In this document: piece by piece, positions 16,517 through 25,094 of the stretch
Numbering within the stretch: the stretch's first letter is position 1
Layout of the letters: every line of letters begins with the position of its first letter
Assembly: GCF_021341665.1 (NCBI RefSeq)
Contig: NZ_JAJTTH010000001.1
Coordinates: 62,001 to 126,000, forward strand
Direction of reading: 5' to 3'
Source: Pseudomonas sp. Au-Pse12
GTDB taxonomy: Bacteria > Pseudomonadota > Gammaproteobacteria > Pseudomonadales > Pseudomonadaceae
DNA: 64,000 nucleotides
Position numbers and translations under genes: made by a program
Notes under the pieces: model-generated
What the model saw: the letters and a program-made list of their open reading frames with translations, nothing else
The model's database searches: none
What the model was told of the DNA's origin: nothing

Positions 16517-17432
16517 TCCGCAGATCGCCGCAGTCCTGCACGCCCTGGAGGGCCAGGCCGCGGCGGATTTCAGCCAGCTGGACGCCGTCCAGTACCGTCA
16601 GTTCGCCGATAACCTGATGGTGGCGCCCCCTGGTGCGGCCTTGCATGAAGTGCGCGAGTTGCGCGTGGCCGGCGCCAGCGGTGAACTGGATGCGCGGCTG
16701 TACCGCCCACAGGACCAGGAATGCCTGCCGCTGCTGGTGTTCTTTCACGGCGGCGGTTTCGTCGTCGGCACCCTCGATACCCACGACCACTTGTGCCGGG
16801 CCCTGGCCAGCCAGACCGGCGCGGTGGTGGTCTCGGTGGCCTATCGGCTGGCGCCGGAAGCGCCGTTTCCGGCCGCGCCCGAGGACTGTTACGCCGCCAC
16901 CTGCTGGCTGGTGCAGCACGCGGACGAACTGGGCATCGACGGGCAGCGCCTGGCCCTGGCGGGGGACAGTGCCGGGGGCAATCTGGCGCTGGCGGTCAGT
17001 CGCCTGGCGGCCCAACGGCAAGGGCCGAAGATTGCGTATCAATGCCTGTTCTATCCGGTGACCGACGCGGCCTGCGACAGTGCCTCCCACCACGAATTCG
17101 CCGAGGGCTATTTTCTTACCCGGGCGATGATGCAGTGGTTCTGGCAGCAGTACCTGCCAGACCCCGCGCAGGGCGTCGATCCCCTGGCTTCGCCGTTGCG
17201 TGCCGAGCATCCGGCGGGCTTGCCGCCGACCACCCTGATCAGCGCCGAGTTCGATCCCTTGCGCGATGAAGGTGAAGCCCTGGCCGAGCGTCTAAGCGCC
17301 GCCGGGGTGCAGGTGCGGCTGCATCGTTGCGCCGGCATGGTCCATGGTTTCATCAGCATGACGGCTTCGGTCGATGTCGCCGCCCGCGTCCTGGCGCAAG
17401 CCTGCGCTGAACTGCGTCAGGCCCTGGCTTGA
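16506..17432 (+). CDS. Alpha/beta hydrolase of the hormone-sensitive lipase family
   Basis: The 308-residue esterase starts at ATG 16506 within the end of the SDR gene, after AAGGAG. HSL-family landmarks are the oxyanion motif FFHGGGFVVG, nucleophile GDSAGGN, the acid in AEFDPLRDEGE and the histidine in GMVHGFISM. Such enzymes hydrolyse short acyl esters and, in steroid degraders, may remove acyl groups from steroid esters or lactones. It ends the two-gene operon from operator site 5 and faces the DUF1329 gene across a hairpin. The specific ester is unknown. Confidence 0.85.
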   Translation: MPLDPQIAAVLHALEGQAAADFSQLDAVQYRQFADNLMVAPPGAALHEVRELRVAGASGELDARLYRPQDQECLPLLVFFHGGGFVVGTLDTHDHLCRALASQTGAVVVSVAYRLAPEAPFPAAPEDCYAATCWLVQHADELGIDGQRLALAGDSAGGNLALAVSRLAAQRQGPKIAYQCLFYPVTDAACDSASHHEFAEGYFLTRAMMQWFWQQYLPDPAQGVDPLASPLRAEHPAGLPPTTLISAEFDPLRDEGEALAERLSAAGVQVRLHRCAGMVHGFISMTASVDVAARVLAQACAELRQALA

Positions 17433-17455
17433 ACTTGGGGGTGTGACAAAGGGCA

Positions 17456-17488
17456 ACCGGCCCCAGGCGCCAAGCGCATGGGGCCGGT
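17456..17488. terminator. Bidirectional hairpin between convergent genes
   Basis: ACCGGCCCC and GGGGCCGGT form a perfect 9-bp GC-rich stem with a 15-base loop. It lies between the esterase stop (17432) and the DUF1329 stop (17495). There is no long T-run, so termination strength is uncertain. Confidence 0.6.
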
Positions 17489-17494
17489 CCCGTT

Positions 17495-18880
17495 TCAGCG
17501 GGTGCCGAGCTTGCGCAGGTTGCCCGGGGTGAAGTCGTCATCGACGAAGTGGCTGGCATTGAGCTTGGCCGGCTTCTGGTCCACCAGCAGCCGGTCAACC
17601 AGGTAGGAGCCGGCGATCAGGTCCTGGTAGATGCCCAGGCGGGCCTGGTAGCGCTGCATCTCGTAGGCATAGACCGAAGTTTGCATGTTGGTGCGCCATA
17701 GCTGGCCACGGCTGTCGTAGTTGTCGGCCAGGGTGGCGGCCCAGGTGTCCTCGTCGAGGTACAACATGCGCTTGGCATAGATATGCCGCGCGCCTTGCTT
17801 GAGCGTGGCCTGTAAAACCCAGACCCGATGCTTCTCGTAGCGCATGTATTGCGGGTTGACGTGGCCGGTGGTGGCGAGGATCTGCTCCTGGCTCACGCTG
17901 GGATCGTCAATCCGGTAGTTGTGGTACGGAATGTAGATGTCCCGCTTGCCGACGATGCTCCAGTTGTAGCGATCCGGTGCGCCGTTGAACAACCGGTCTT
18001 CGTCGTACACGCGAAAGCCACCGGCGCCGGTGGGCGAGTCGTAGCCCACGGTCGGCGCCCGTCTTACCCGGCGCTGCCCGGGGCTGTATTGCCAGGCCTG
18101 GCGTGGCGAGGCGGTGGGGTTGATGAACTCGTGGCCGATGATGATCTCGCCCTTCTTGCGCAGCGGCTCCAGAGTCACCTGGAGGAAGTTGCTGAGCACC
18201 CCGTTGGCGTTTTCCGGGGTTCGGTCCGGGGCCGACCAGATCGAATGGATCTTGTAGTTGACCCGCTCCAACACCTGTTCCTTGTTGGCATACACCACCG
18301 CCTGCTGGTAGTTGGCCTCTTCGGTGTAGGCGCGGCCGGCGAGGGTGTGGTTGAACATCAGTTCGCTGCCGTTCTTGGGGATCGGGAACGGCGAGGCGGC
18401 CCAGGCGTTGCGGGTGTCGTTGCCGTCGTTGATCAACTCGGCATTCAGCGCATTGGCCTTGATGTGGTCATACAGCCGCTGATCGAAGCGGAAGTCGCGG
18501 TGGCTGGGGTACACCGGAATGTTGAAGGTCTGCGGGTAGCGCTTGAGCAGCGCCTGCTGGCCGTCGCTGAGGTTGGCGGCGTACTTCTGCATGTTCTGGG
18601 CGGTGATCACGAACAGCGGTTTTTCCGCCGCGTAGGGATCGGGGTAGGGGCTGCCGGGCCCGTCGTACTTGAGTTGGGGCGGCAGGCCCAGCCATTTTCC
18701 CGACCAGGCGGGAATGCTGCCGTCGGCGTTGCCGGCCCGTTCCGCGCCCATTGGCGTCAGGTCCTGGCCCAGGCGTGCGGCTTCCTCGGGGCTGACCTTG
18801 GCCTGGGCCGCGAGGCACGCAGCCATCAAGCTGGCGGCCAGGGTTGTGCGCAACAACAGGGTGTTGGGAGTGTTCGACAT
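17495..18880 (-). CDS. DUF1329 exported protein (partner of DUF1302)
   Basis: The 461-residue protein has a signal peptide (LLRTTLAASLMAACLAAQAK, cleavage near residue 28) and the DUF1329 fold over its length, starting with SPEEAARLGQDLTPMGAERA. These proteins resemble LolA/LolB-type lipid carriers and nearly always sit beside DUF1302 proteins in Pseudomonas and Comamonas loci for hydrophobic substrates. It follows the DUF1302 gene by 23 bp in an operon driven from operator site 6. A periplasmic carrier role for steroids entering through the DUF1302 protein is an inference. No experimental function is known to me. Confidence 0.8.
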   Translation of the reverse strand: MSNTPNTLLLRTTLAASLMAACLAAQAKVSPEEAARLGQDLTPMGAERAGNADGSIPAWSGKWLGLPPQLKYDGPGSPYPDPYAAEKPLFVITAQNMQKYAANLSDGQQALLKRYPQTFNIPVYPSHRDFRFDQRLYDHIKANALNAELINDGNDTRNAWAASPFPIPKNGSELMFNHTLAGRAYTEEANYQQAVVYANKEQVLERVNYKIHSIWSAPDRTPENANGVLSNFLQVTLEPLRKKGEIIIGHEFINPTASPRQAWQYSPGQRRVRRAPTVGYDSPTGAGGFRVYDEDRLFNGAPDRYNWSIVGKRDIYIPYHNYRIDDPSVSQEQILATTGHVNPQYMRYEKHRVWVLQATLKQGARHIYAKRMLYLDEDTWAATLADNYDSRGQLWRTNMQTSVYAYEMQRYQARLGIYQDLIAGSYLVDRLLVDQKPAKLNASHFVDDDFTPGNLRKLGTR

Positions 18881-18903
18881 GCTGTGCTCCTTGGGGCGGG
18901 GAA

Positions 18904-20481
18904 TCAGAACCGATACTTGAAGTTGAGGGCGACGTTGTCGCGGTCGGCCAACGGGCTGTTGTTGGCGTTGCCCAGATAGGCGTTGTAGCGGGCTTCGACG
19001 GTGAAGTTACCGAGGTAGCGCCAGGCACTGCCAAGGCTGGCGCGGTCGTCGCCCTGGCCCGAGTTGATCGAGCCCACCAGCGAGCTGTCGTTGTGCGCTG
19101 CGGTGCTGAAGGTCAGTGGGATCGACAGGTCCCAGCCGGTGAACACGTCGTTGTAGTCAAAGCTGGCCTGCACCGTGTAGCCCCAGGCCGCGCGGTCGTG
19201 GAGCAGTTTGTCGGTGCCCGGCAGGCTCAAGCCGGGGGCCAGCTGGGTCGGCAGCGAGTGGTCATTGCTCAACACCTGGTTGTACACCAGCTCGCCGGTC
19301 AGGGTGGTGTTGTCGGCCCAGGACGAGGGCCCCAGCACCTCGATCACCGAGACCTGGGCCTGCAGGGTCCTGGCCCGCACCGGGCTGGCAAAGCCGTTGT
19401 CGACCATCACCGGCTGGCCATCGCGGTAGCTGACTTCGCCGGCGATGCTGGTGTCGCCGAGCACGCTGGAGAAGCTCGCGCCGTACTGATCGATGTTGTC
19501 GAAGTAGATCGCCCGGTAACTGCCCAGCTGGCTCTGGAAGTCCAGGGACGGGGTCTTGTCGTGGTAGCGCGAGTAGTACAGGCCGAACTCGGTGTTGTTC
19601 AGCGATTCGGCGGCGTAGGTGAACGCCAGGCCGTACTGGCCGCTGTTGCTCGGGGTGTCGTTTTTCAGGCGACGGACGAAGCCCGACGCATCGTTCTCGC
19701 CGCCGCGGTCGATGTAGTCGGTGGTGGAAAAATAGCTGCCGACCCCGAACAGGTCGGTTTTCTGCCACTGGTACTGGTAGTAGGCCTGGACGTCCAGGCT
19801 GTCGCTCAGGCTGAACTGGGTGAACAGCTGGCCCACCGGCAGCAGCACTTCCTTGACCTCGACCCCCGGGGTGGTCGACTTGGTGGCGTCCACCGGGCTC
19901 TGCGCCGCCGAGATCCCGGGGTAGAACAGGCTTTCGCCCCAGCTCACCACCTGCTTGCCCAGGCGTACGTTGAGGTTGTGCCCGGACAGGTTCCAGGTGC
20001 CGTAGGCGTAGGCGTCCAGCAGGCGAAAATCGTTGCGGTGCTGGTCGATGGTGTCCTGGGAAAAGCGCTCGGGACGGCTGCAACGGCCGCCGGCAAAGCA
20101 GTTGGAGGTGCCGCTGGGGTTGTCGTTGTCGCGGTCGTAGACGTTGTCGTAGAAGCCGTCGGCGCGAATGAAAAAACCGTAGAGGTCGCGCCAGTGGATG
20201 TTGGCTTCCGTGAGGAAGCCGCTGCGGTTGCTGATCAGGCTGCCCCTGGCGAAGGCGTTGTCGCCGTCGTTGCCATTGGCGTTGGCCAGCAGCTTGTGAT
20301 CGCGCGAGGCGGTACGCCAGGCCAGGCTGTAGGTCAGGGTGGTGTCCCAGTCGACACTCAGCTCATCGCTGGGTTGGAAGGTCATGGCGCTGGCCGGTCC
20401 GCCGAGCCCGCCGGCCAGCATCAGCAAGGCAATGTTCAGTCGGGTGAGCAGCGATAGTGGGGCGATTGTTGTTTTTGTCAT
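18904..20481 (-). CDS. DUF1302 outer-membrane beta-barrel protein
   Basis: The 525-residue protein has a signal peptide (LLTRLNIALLMLAGGLGGPA) followed by alternating amphipathic strands such as TTLTYSLAWRT, and it ends NFKYRF. The aromatic C-terminal phenylalanine is the usual outer-membrane insertion signal. DUF1302 proteins are predicted outer-membrane channels linked with catabolism of sterols and other hydrophobic molecules. It is the first gene of the DUF1302-DUF1329 operon, divergent from kstD, with operator sites 6 and 7 between. Co-regulation with the catabolic genes supports a steroid uptake role. Confidence 0.8.
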   Translation of the reverse strand: MTKTTIAPLSLLTRLNIALLMLAGGLGGPASAMTFQPSDELSVDWDTTLTYSLAWRTASRDHKLLANANGNDGDNAFARGSLISNRSGFLTEANIHWRDLYGFFIRADGFYDNVYDRDNDNPSGTSNCFAGGRCSRPERFSQDTIDQHRNDFRLLDAYAYGTWNLSGHNLNVRLGKQVVSWGESLFYPGISAAQSPVDATKSTTPGVEVKEVLLPVGQLFTQFSLSDSLDVQAYYQYQWQKTDLFGVGSYFSTTDYIDRGGENDASGFVRRLKNDTPSNSGQYGLAFTYAAESLNNTEFGLYYSRYHDKTPSLDFQSQLGSYRAIYFDNIDQYGASFSSVLGDTSIAGEVSYRDGQPVMVDNGFASPVRARTLQAQVSVIEVLGPSSWADNTTLTGELVYNQVLSNDHSLPTQLAPGLSLPGTDKLLHDRAAWGYTVQASFDYNDVFTGWDLSIPLTFSTAAHNDSSLVGSINSGQGDDRASLGSAWRYLGNFTVEARYNAYLGNANNSPLADRDNVALNFKYRF

Positions 20482-20574
20482 CTCGTCCTCGTGCCCAGGT
20501 CAGGGCTGCCCGACCTGCAGTTAAGGGTGGGGAAGTGCCGCAGGAACGACTATGGGAGCGGTGGCGGGGCGCGG

Positions 20575-20593
20575 CATCGTCCAAGCGGACTAA
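20575..20593 (-). promoter_or_regulatory. Steroid-regulon operator, site 6 (for DUF1302 operon)
   Basis: Read on the minus strand the site is TTAGTCC-GCTT-GGACGATG. It ends 93 bp before the DUF1302 start. CATAGT (20554-20549) lies exactly 20 bp downstream as a -10 candidate. Confidence 0.78.
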
Positions 20594-20613
20594 GCGCTTG
20601 GCGGTGGCGGGCG

Positions 20614-20632
20614 CTAGTCCCATTGGACGATG
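20614..20632 (+). promoter_or_regulatory. Steroid-regulon operator, site 7 (for kstD operon)
   Basis: CTAGTCC-CATT-GGACGATG is identical over its full 19 bp to site 12 before hsaC. AACAAT (20653-20658) lies exactly 20 bp downstream as a -10 candidate. It forms a back-to-back pair with site 6. Confidence 0.8.
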
Positions 20633-20734
20633 CCCGGGCCAGGGGGCTGGCGAACAATCCCGGCACCGACTGCGCCGGAGCACGGCCCGGTGGCGGCGGC
20701 TTCCTGCCTGTAGGCGCCTTGCGGAGATGTGCGG

Positions 20735-22483
20735 ATGAAATCTGCCGAGATCAAATGGGATGAGTGCTGCGATGTTCTGGTGATAGGTTCCGGTGCGGGG
20801 GGCATGACCGCCGCGCTGCGCGCCCATGACCTGGGGCTCAATACGTTGCTGATCGAGAAGAGCGCCGAGTACGGCGGCACCTCGGCGGTGTCCGGTGGCG
20901 GCATCTGGATCCCCGTCAACCACCGGATCCAGGCCCTGGGCGGCAGCGACTCGGAGGCCGAGGCGATTGCCTACATCCGTGCGGTCACCCAGGGCGAGAT
21001 CGACGACGGGCGCATCGAGGCCTATGTCGAGCAGGGCCGGGACATGGTCCGCTACCTGGAGGCGCAGACCCGGGTGCGCTTCGAGGCCCAGCCCGGCTAC
21101 GCCGATTACTACCCGGAGGTGCCCGGCGGCAAGCCCGGCTATCGCTCCATGGACCCGCAGCCCTTCGACGCCGCCGAACTGGGGGATGAGTTCCTGCGCA
21201 TGCGCGCGCCGTCCCCCGGCACGCTGATGATGGGGCGCATGGCGATGACCATGAAGGAAGCCCAGGTGCTGCTCTGTCGAGGCCCGGGCTGGTTGCGCCT
21301 GACCTTGCGGGTGATGTGGCGCTACTGGCGTGACCGCAAGGGCCGGCGGCTGTCTCGCCGCGACCGCTTCCTGACCTTGGGCAATGCCCTGGTGGGCGCC
21401 TTGCGCTGCTCGCTGCTGGATCGCCAGCGGCCGCTGTGGCTCAACTGCGCGTTGCAGGATTTGCTGATCGTCGATGACCGGGTCGGCGGCGCACGGGTCT
21501 GCCGCGACGGCCAGACCTTGAACATCAAGGCGCGCCACGGGGTGATCGTGGCGGCCGGCGGCTTCGAGCGCAATCCGCTGATGCGCGAGCACTACCTGCC
21601 GCAACCGTCGCGAACCGAGTGGAGCGCCACGCCGCCGCACAATACCGGTGACGGCATTCGTGCCGGCCAGGCGATTGGCGCGCGTACCGCGCTGATGGAG
21701 CACGGCTGGTGGGCGCCTACCACCCGGGTCGCGGGCGAGGAAAAACAGCGCGCGCTGTTCGTCGAGCGCGCCTTGCCCGGTTGCGTGCTGGTGAACTCGG
21801 CGGGGCAGCGCTTCGTCAACGAGGCGGCGCCCTACACCGATATCGTCTACGCCATGTACGAGCACCATCGGGCCGAGGCGGCGAGCGTGCCGTGCTGGAT
21901 GATCTTCGACGCAGAATTTCGCCGTAAATACCCCTGTGGCGCGTTGTTGCCCAGTTATGCCCAACCTGACTGGCGGCTGCCGCAACACTTGCGCGATTAC
22001 TTCCATAAGGCCAGCAGCCTGTCGGCCCTGGCGGCGCAGATCGGCATCGACGGCCCCGGCCTGCTCCGCACTATCGAGCGCTTCAACCCCATGGCCGAGC
22101 AGGGGCGCGACCTGGATTTCGGCAAGGGCGAGTCGTTGTTCGACCGTTATTACGGCGACCCCGGGGTCAAGCCCAATCCGTGCCTGGCCCCCTTGCTCAA
22201 GGGGCCGTTCTACGCGGTGCGGGTGGATGCCGGGGACATCGGCACCAAGGGCGGCCTGCTGACCGATATTCACGCCCGGGTGTTGCACGAAGACGGTCAG
22301 CCGATCCTCGGTCTGTACGCCATTGGCAACAGCGCCGCCTCGATGATGGGCCGCACCTACCCGGGAGCCGGCTCGACCATCGGCCCGGCGATGACCTTCG
22401 GCTACATCGCCGCCAATCACATCAAGGCGCAAAGCCTGCGTCAGGCGCCGTCCGCCGTCAGTCTTGCAAGGAGCAGCCTATGA
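20735..22483 (+). CDS. kstD: 3-ketosteroid Delta1-dehydrogenase (FAD flavoprotein)
   Basis: The 582-residue flavoprotein starts at ATG 20735, 8 bases after GGAG; a GTG 6 bases upstream is too close. The N-terminal FAD loop is VLVIGSGAGGMTAAL with GGTSAVSGGGIW, and the C-terminal FAD/active-site region is YAIGNSAASMMGRTYPGAG. Tyr542 and Gly546 there match the Tyr487/Gly491 pair that holds the 3-keto group in Rhodococcus KstD1. It introduces the C1-C2 double bond, which with 9alpha-hydroxylation triggers ring B opening. The related Delta4-(5alpha)-dehydrogenase cannot be excluded by eye. It is coupled by ATGA to the next SDR. Confidence 0.88.
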   Translation: MKSAEIKWDECCDVLVIGSGAGGMTAALRAHDLGLNTLLIEKSAEYGGTSAVSGGGIWIPVNHRIQALGGSDSEAEAIAYIRAVTQGEIDDGRIEAYVEQGRDMVRYLEAQTRVRFEAQPGYADYYPEVPGGKPGYRSMDPQPFDAAELGDEFLRMRAPSPGTLMMGRMAMTMKEAQVLLCRGPGWLRLTLRVMWRYWRDRKGRRLSRRDRFLTLGNALVGALRCSLLDRQRPLWLNCALQDLLIVDDRVGGARVCRDGQTLNIKARHGVIVAAGGFERNPLMREHYLPQPSRTEWSATPPHNTGDGIRAGQAIGARTALMEHGWWAPTTRVAGEEKQRALFVERALPGCVLVNSAGQRFVNEAAPYTDIVYAMYEHHRAEAASVPCWMIFDAEFRRKYPCGALLPSYAQPDWRLPQHLRDYFHKASSLSALAAQIGIDGPGLLRTIERFNPMAEQGRDLDFGKGESLFDRYYGDPGVKPNPCLAPLLKGPFYAVRVDAGDIGTKGGLLTDIHARVLHEDGQPILGLYAIGNSAASMMGRTYPGAGSTIGPAMTFGYIAANHIKAQSLRQAPSAVSLARSSL

Positions 22484-23358
22484 GCATCCAGCCACCTCAG
22501 GTGGCCCTGGTCACTGGCGCCAGTCGCGGCGTCGGCCGGGGCATCGCCCTGGCCCTCGGGGCGCAGGGCATGACCGTGTACGTCACCGGCCGCGCGCCCG
22601 AACAGGCGGGGGCGCGGCTGTACGATCAGCCGTTGCAAGGTTCGCTGGCGGACACCGCGGCGGCCATCAGTGCCGCCGGTGGCCGCGGCATTGCGCAGGT
22701 CTGCGAGCATGCCGACGATGCCCAGGTTCAGGCGTTGTTCGCGCGGATCGCCGAAGAGTCCGGGCACCTCGACCTGCTGGTCAACAACGTGGCGGCGATC
22801 CATGAACAGTTGATCGAGCCCGGGCCGTTCTGGGACAAACCCGTGGAGCTGGTGGACATCCTCGATGTCGGCCTGCGTTCGGCCTACATCGCCAGCTACT
22901 ACGCGGCGCCGCTGTTGCTGCGCAGCGCCCAGGGGTTGATCTGCTTCACTTCGTCGTTCGGTGCCGGCTGCTACATGCACGGCCCGGCCTACGGTGCGCA
23001 GAAGGCTGGTTGCGACAAGCTGGCGGCCGACATGGCGATCGATTTCGAGGGCCACGGCGTGGCGGCGTTGTCCCTGTGGTTGGGGCCGCAGTTGACCGAA
23101 CGCACGCGGATCGCAGGTCTACACCACGGCGAGCAGTACCGGGCGTTCCTCGCGCAGGCCGAGACGCCGCAGTTCAACGGTCGGGTGATTCATGCGTTGC
23201 TCAATGATCCGGCGTTGCCGAGCCTGTCCGGGCAGACCCTGATCACGGCGGAAATTGCTCCGGGCTATGGCATCAGTGAAGAGCAGGGGCGCCAACCGCC
23301 GTCCCATCGCTCACTGCTGGGCGAGCCTCGGCGCCAGCACCCGGCGCGGGTGATCTGA
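22480..23358 (+). CDS. Short-chain dehydrogenase (DHRS1-like)
   Basis: The 292-residue SDR starts at ATG 22480, overlapping the kstD stop, behind AAGGAG. It has TGASRGVGRG followed by TGRAPEQ, which favours NADP. The active-site serine is in ICFTSSFGA and the YxxxK motif is YGAQK. Instead of NNAG it has NNVAA, as in the DHRS1-like group. Translational coupling to kstD suggests it acts on a 3-ketosteroid or its reduced form. Its regiospecificity is unknown. Confidence 0.78.
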   Translation: MSIQPPQVALVTGASRGVGRGIALALGAQGMTVYVTGRAPEQAGARLYDQPLQGSLADTAAAISAAGGRGIAQVCEHADDAQVQALFARIAEESGHLDLLVNNVAAIHEQLIEPGPFWDKPVELVDILDVGLRSAYIASYYAAPLLLRSAQGLICFTSSFGAGCYMHGPAYGAQKAGCDKLAADMAIDFEGHGVAALSLWLGPQLTERTRIAGLHHGEQYRAFLAQAETPQFNGRVIHALLNDPALPSLSGQTLITAEIAPGYGISEEQGRQPPSHRSLLGEPRRQHPARVI

Positions 23359-23373
23359 GCGGGCAAATAACCC

Positions 23374-23401
23374 GTGGCGAGGGCGCTCGCTCCCTCGCCA
23401 C
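23374..23401. repeat. REP-like inverted repeat of the fluorescent Pseudomonas type
   Basis: GTGGCGAGGG-cgctcgct-CCCTCGCCAC is a perfect 10-bp stem with an 8-base loop between the convergent SDR and acyl-CoA ligase genes. Its sequence resembles the repetitive extragenic palindromes common in P. fluorescens-group genomes. It may also act as a transcription end point. Only one copy is in the window. Confidence 0.65.
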
Positions 23402-23446
23402 AAGCGCAGTGCTTGTCCTTGGCAGATCGGCATTGCCGGCCTTTTC

Positions 23447-25021
23447 TTAGCCGGGCTGTTCGGCCCACTGGCGCAACACCTGCTTGGTAACCTTGCCGGC
23501 CGCGTTCAGCGGCATGGCCTCCACCACCTGGAGCCGTCGCGGCACCTTGTAGTTGGCCATCTGTTCCCGGCACCAGCCAAGCAGCGCGTCCGGCTCCAGG
23601 GCCTGCCCGGGCGCCGGCAGAAGAAAGGCCATGGCCACTTCGCCGAGGCGCGCGTCCGGCACCCCGATCACCGCCGCCTGGGCCACCCCGGGAAACTGCA
23701 GCAGGCACTGCTCGATTTCCGCCGGGTAGACGTTGAACCCCCCGGTGATGAACATGTCCTTGAGCCGATCAGTGATGCGCAGGTAGCCCTGCTCGTCGAG
23801 GACGCCGATATCGCCGGTGCGCAGCCAGCCGTCGGTGTCCAGCACTGCCTGGCTGGCGTGCGGGTCGTTGAGGTAGCCCTGCATCAGGTTGTAGCCGCGG
23901 ATCTGGATTTCTCCAGGCACATTGGGCGGTTGCGGGCGGCCGTCGGCGGCGACGATCCGCACCTCCACGCCGGGCATCGCCCGGCCGCTGGTCTGGGCCA
24001 CTCGTTGCGGATCGTCGCCGGGGCGGCAAAGGGTGGCGAAACCGCAGACCTCGGTGAGGCCATAGGCGGTGACGATGGTGGCGAAGCCCAGCTCGTCGCG
24101 CAGGCGCCAGATCATTTCCACCGGGATCACCGCGGCGCCGGTCACCGCGACCCGCAGCGAGGACAGGTCGTAGGCCGCGCGCCGGGGGTGGGCCAGCAGC
24201 GACTGATAGAGGGTCGGTGGGCCGGGCAGCACGCTGATGCGCTGGCGCTGCACGCATTCGAGTACCGCATCGACGTCGAACACCTGCTGGGGAATGATGG
24301 TCGCGCCGCGCATCAGCGCCGCCAGCCAGCCGGCCTTGTAGCCGAAGGAATGAAAGAACGGATTGACGATCAGGTAACGGTCGCCTTCGACCAGGCCCAC
24401 CACCTCGCTCCAGTCACGCACGCCCCGCAGGTTCTGTCCGTGGCAGGTCATCACGCCCTTGGGTTGGCCGGTGGTGCCGGAAGTGAACAGCACATCCGAT
24501 AGGGTCTGCGGGCCAAGCTGTTGCTGGCGCCGCCGCAGGGCGCTGGCGGGTACCCGGCTGGCCAGGGCCATGAACCCGGGCCAGTCCAGGGCCGCCGAGG
24601 AGGGCGAGCGCAGGCGGATGACCTGGCGCAGCTCGGGGAGGTTCTCAGCAGCGAGCATCTGCGGGTAGTCGACCCCGAGGAACTCGCCGATGCTGAACAG
24701 CACGCAGGCGCCGCTCTGGCGCAGGATGTAGCCGGCCTCGTGGCCTTTCATCCGGGTGTTGAGCGGCACCAGGGCGGCGCCGACGCTGTGCAGGGCGCCG
24801 GCGGCGACAATCCATTCCCAGGTATTGGGCGCCCAGATCGCCACTCGGTCCCCGGTCTTGACTCCCAGGGCCAGTAGCGCCCGGGCGGCTTGCCGGCGCA
24901 GGCGATCGAGCTGCCGGTAACTGAGGCTGCCGGCGTCCTCGATGGCCGGGCGGTCGCCGTAGGCCAGGGCTGCCCGGGCGAACAGATGAGCGATGGTGGG
25001 AGCGTTGAGCACGGACGGCAT
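23447..25021 (-). CDS. Acyl-CoA synthetase, possible FadD3-type HIP-CoA ligase
   Basis: The 524-residue AMP-forming ligase has the phosphate-binding motif FTSGTTGQPKG, the adenine region YGLTEVCG, the hinge aspartate in WLRTGDIG and RITDRLKDMFITGG, and the C-terminal catalytic lysine in NAAGKVTKQ. All catalytic motifs are present. It is downstream of an SDR gene in the operon from operator site 9. The C/D-ring module in this window (IpdAB, EchA20 and partners) needs a ligase that activates the propanoate left after HsaD; FadD3 does this in mycobacteria. As the only acyl-CoA ligase here it is the natural candidate, but a side-chain ligase would look the same. Confidence 0.85.
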   Translation of the reverse strand: MPSVLNAPTIAHLFARAALAYGDRPAIEDAGSLSYRQLDRLRRQAARALLALGVKTGDRVAIWAPNTWEWIVAAGALHSVGAALVPLNTRMKGHEAGYILRQSGACVLFSIGEFLGVDYPQMLAAENLPELRQVIRLRSPSSAALDWPGFMALASRVPASALRRRQQQLGPQTLSDVLFTSGTTGQPKGVMTCHGQNLRGVRDWSEVVGLVEGDRYLIVNPFFHSFGYKAGWLAALMRGATIIPQQVFDVDAVLECVQRQRISVLPGPPTLYQSLLAHPRRAAYDLSSLRVAVTGAAVIPVEMIWRLRDELGFATIVTAYGLTEVCGFATLCRPGDDPQRVAQTSGRAMPGVEVRIVAADGRPQPPNVPGEIQIRGYNLMQGYLNDPHASQAVLDTDGWLRTGDIGVLDEQGYLRITDRLKDMFITGGFNVYPAEIEQCLLQFPGVAQAAVIGVPDARLGEVAMAFLLPAPGQALEPDALLGWCREQMANYKVPRRLQVVEAMPLNAAGKVTKQVLRQWAEQPG

Positions 25022-25094
25022 GGTGCCTCCTCAGGCAGAGGATCGTTGAACGGAGGGGGAGGCGGCCAAGCGGCAAGGCCCGGCCGCCGATGAT

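Noticed and set aside
20575..20632. The paired operators at 20575 and 20614 as a short repeat array or CRISPR
   Set aside because: There are only two units, inverted relative to each other and in a promoter, with no spacer structure. They are operator sites.
23374..23401. The 28-bp hairpin as an attachment site or insertion-sequence end
   Set aside because: It has no transposase, target duplication or second copy nearby. A REP-like element or terminator explains it better.
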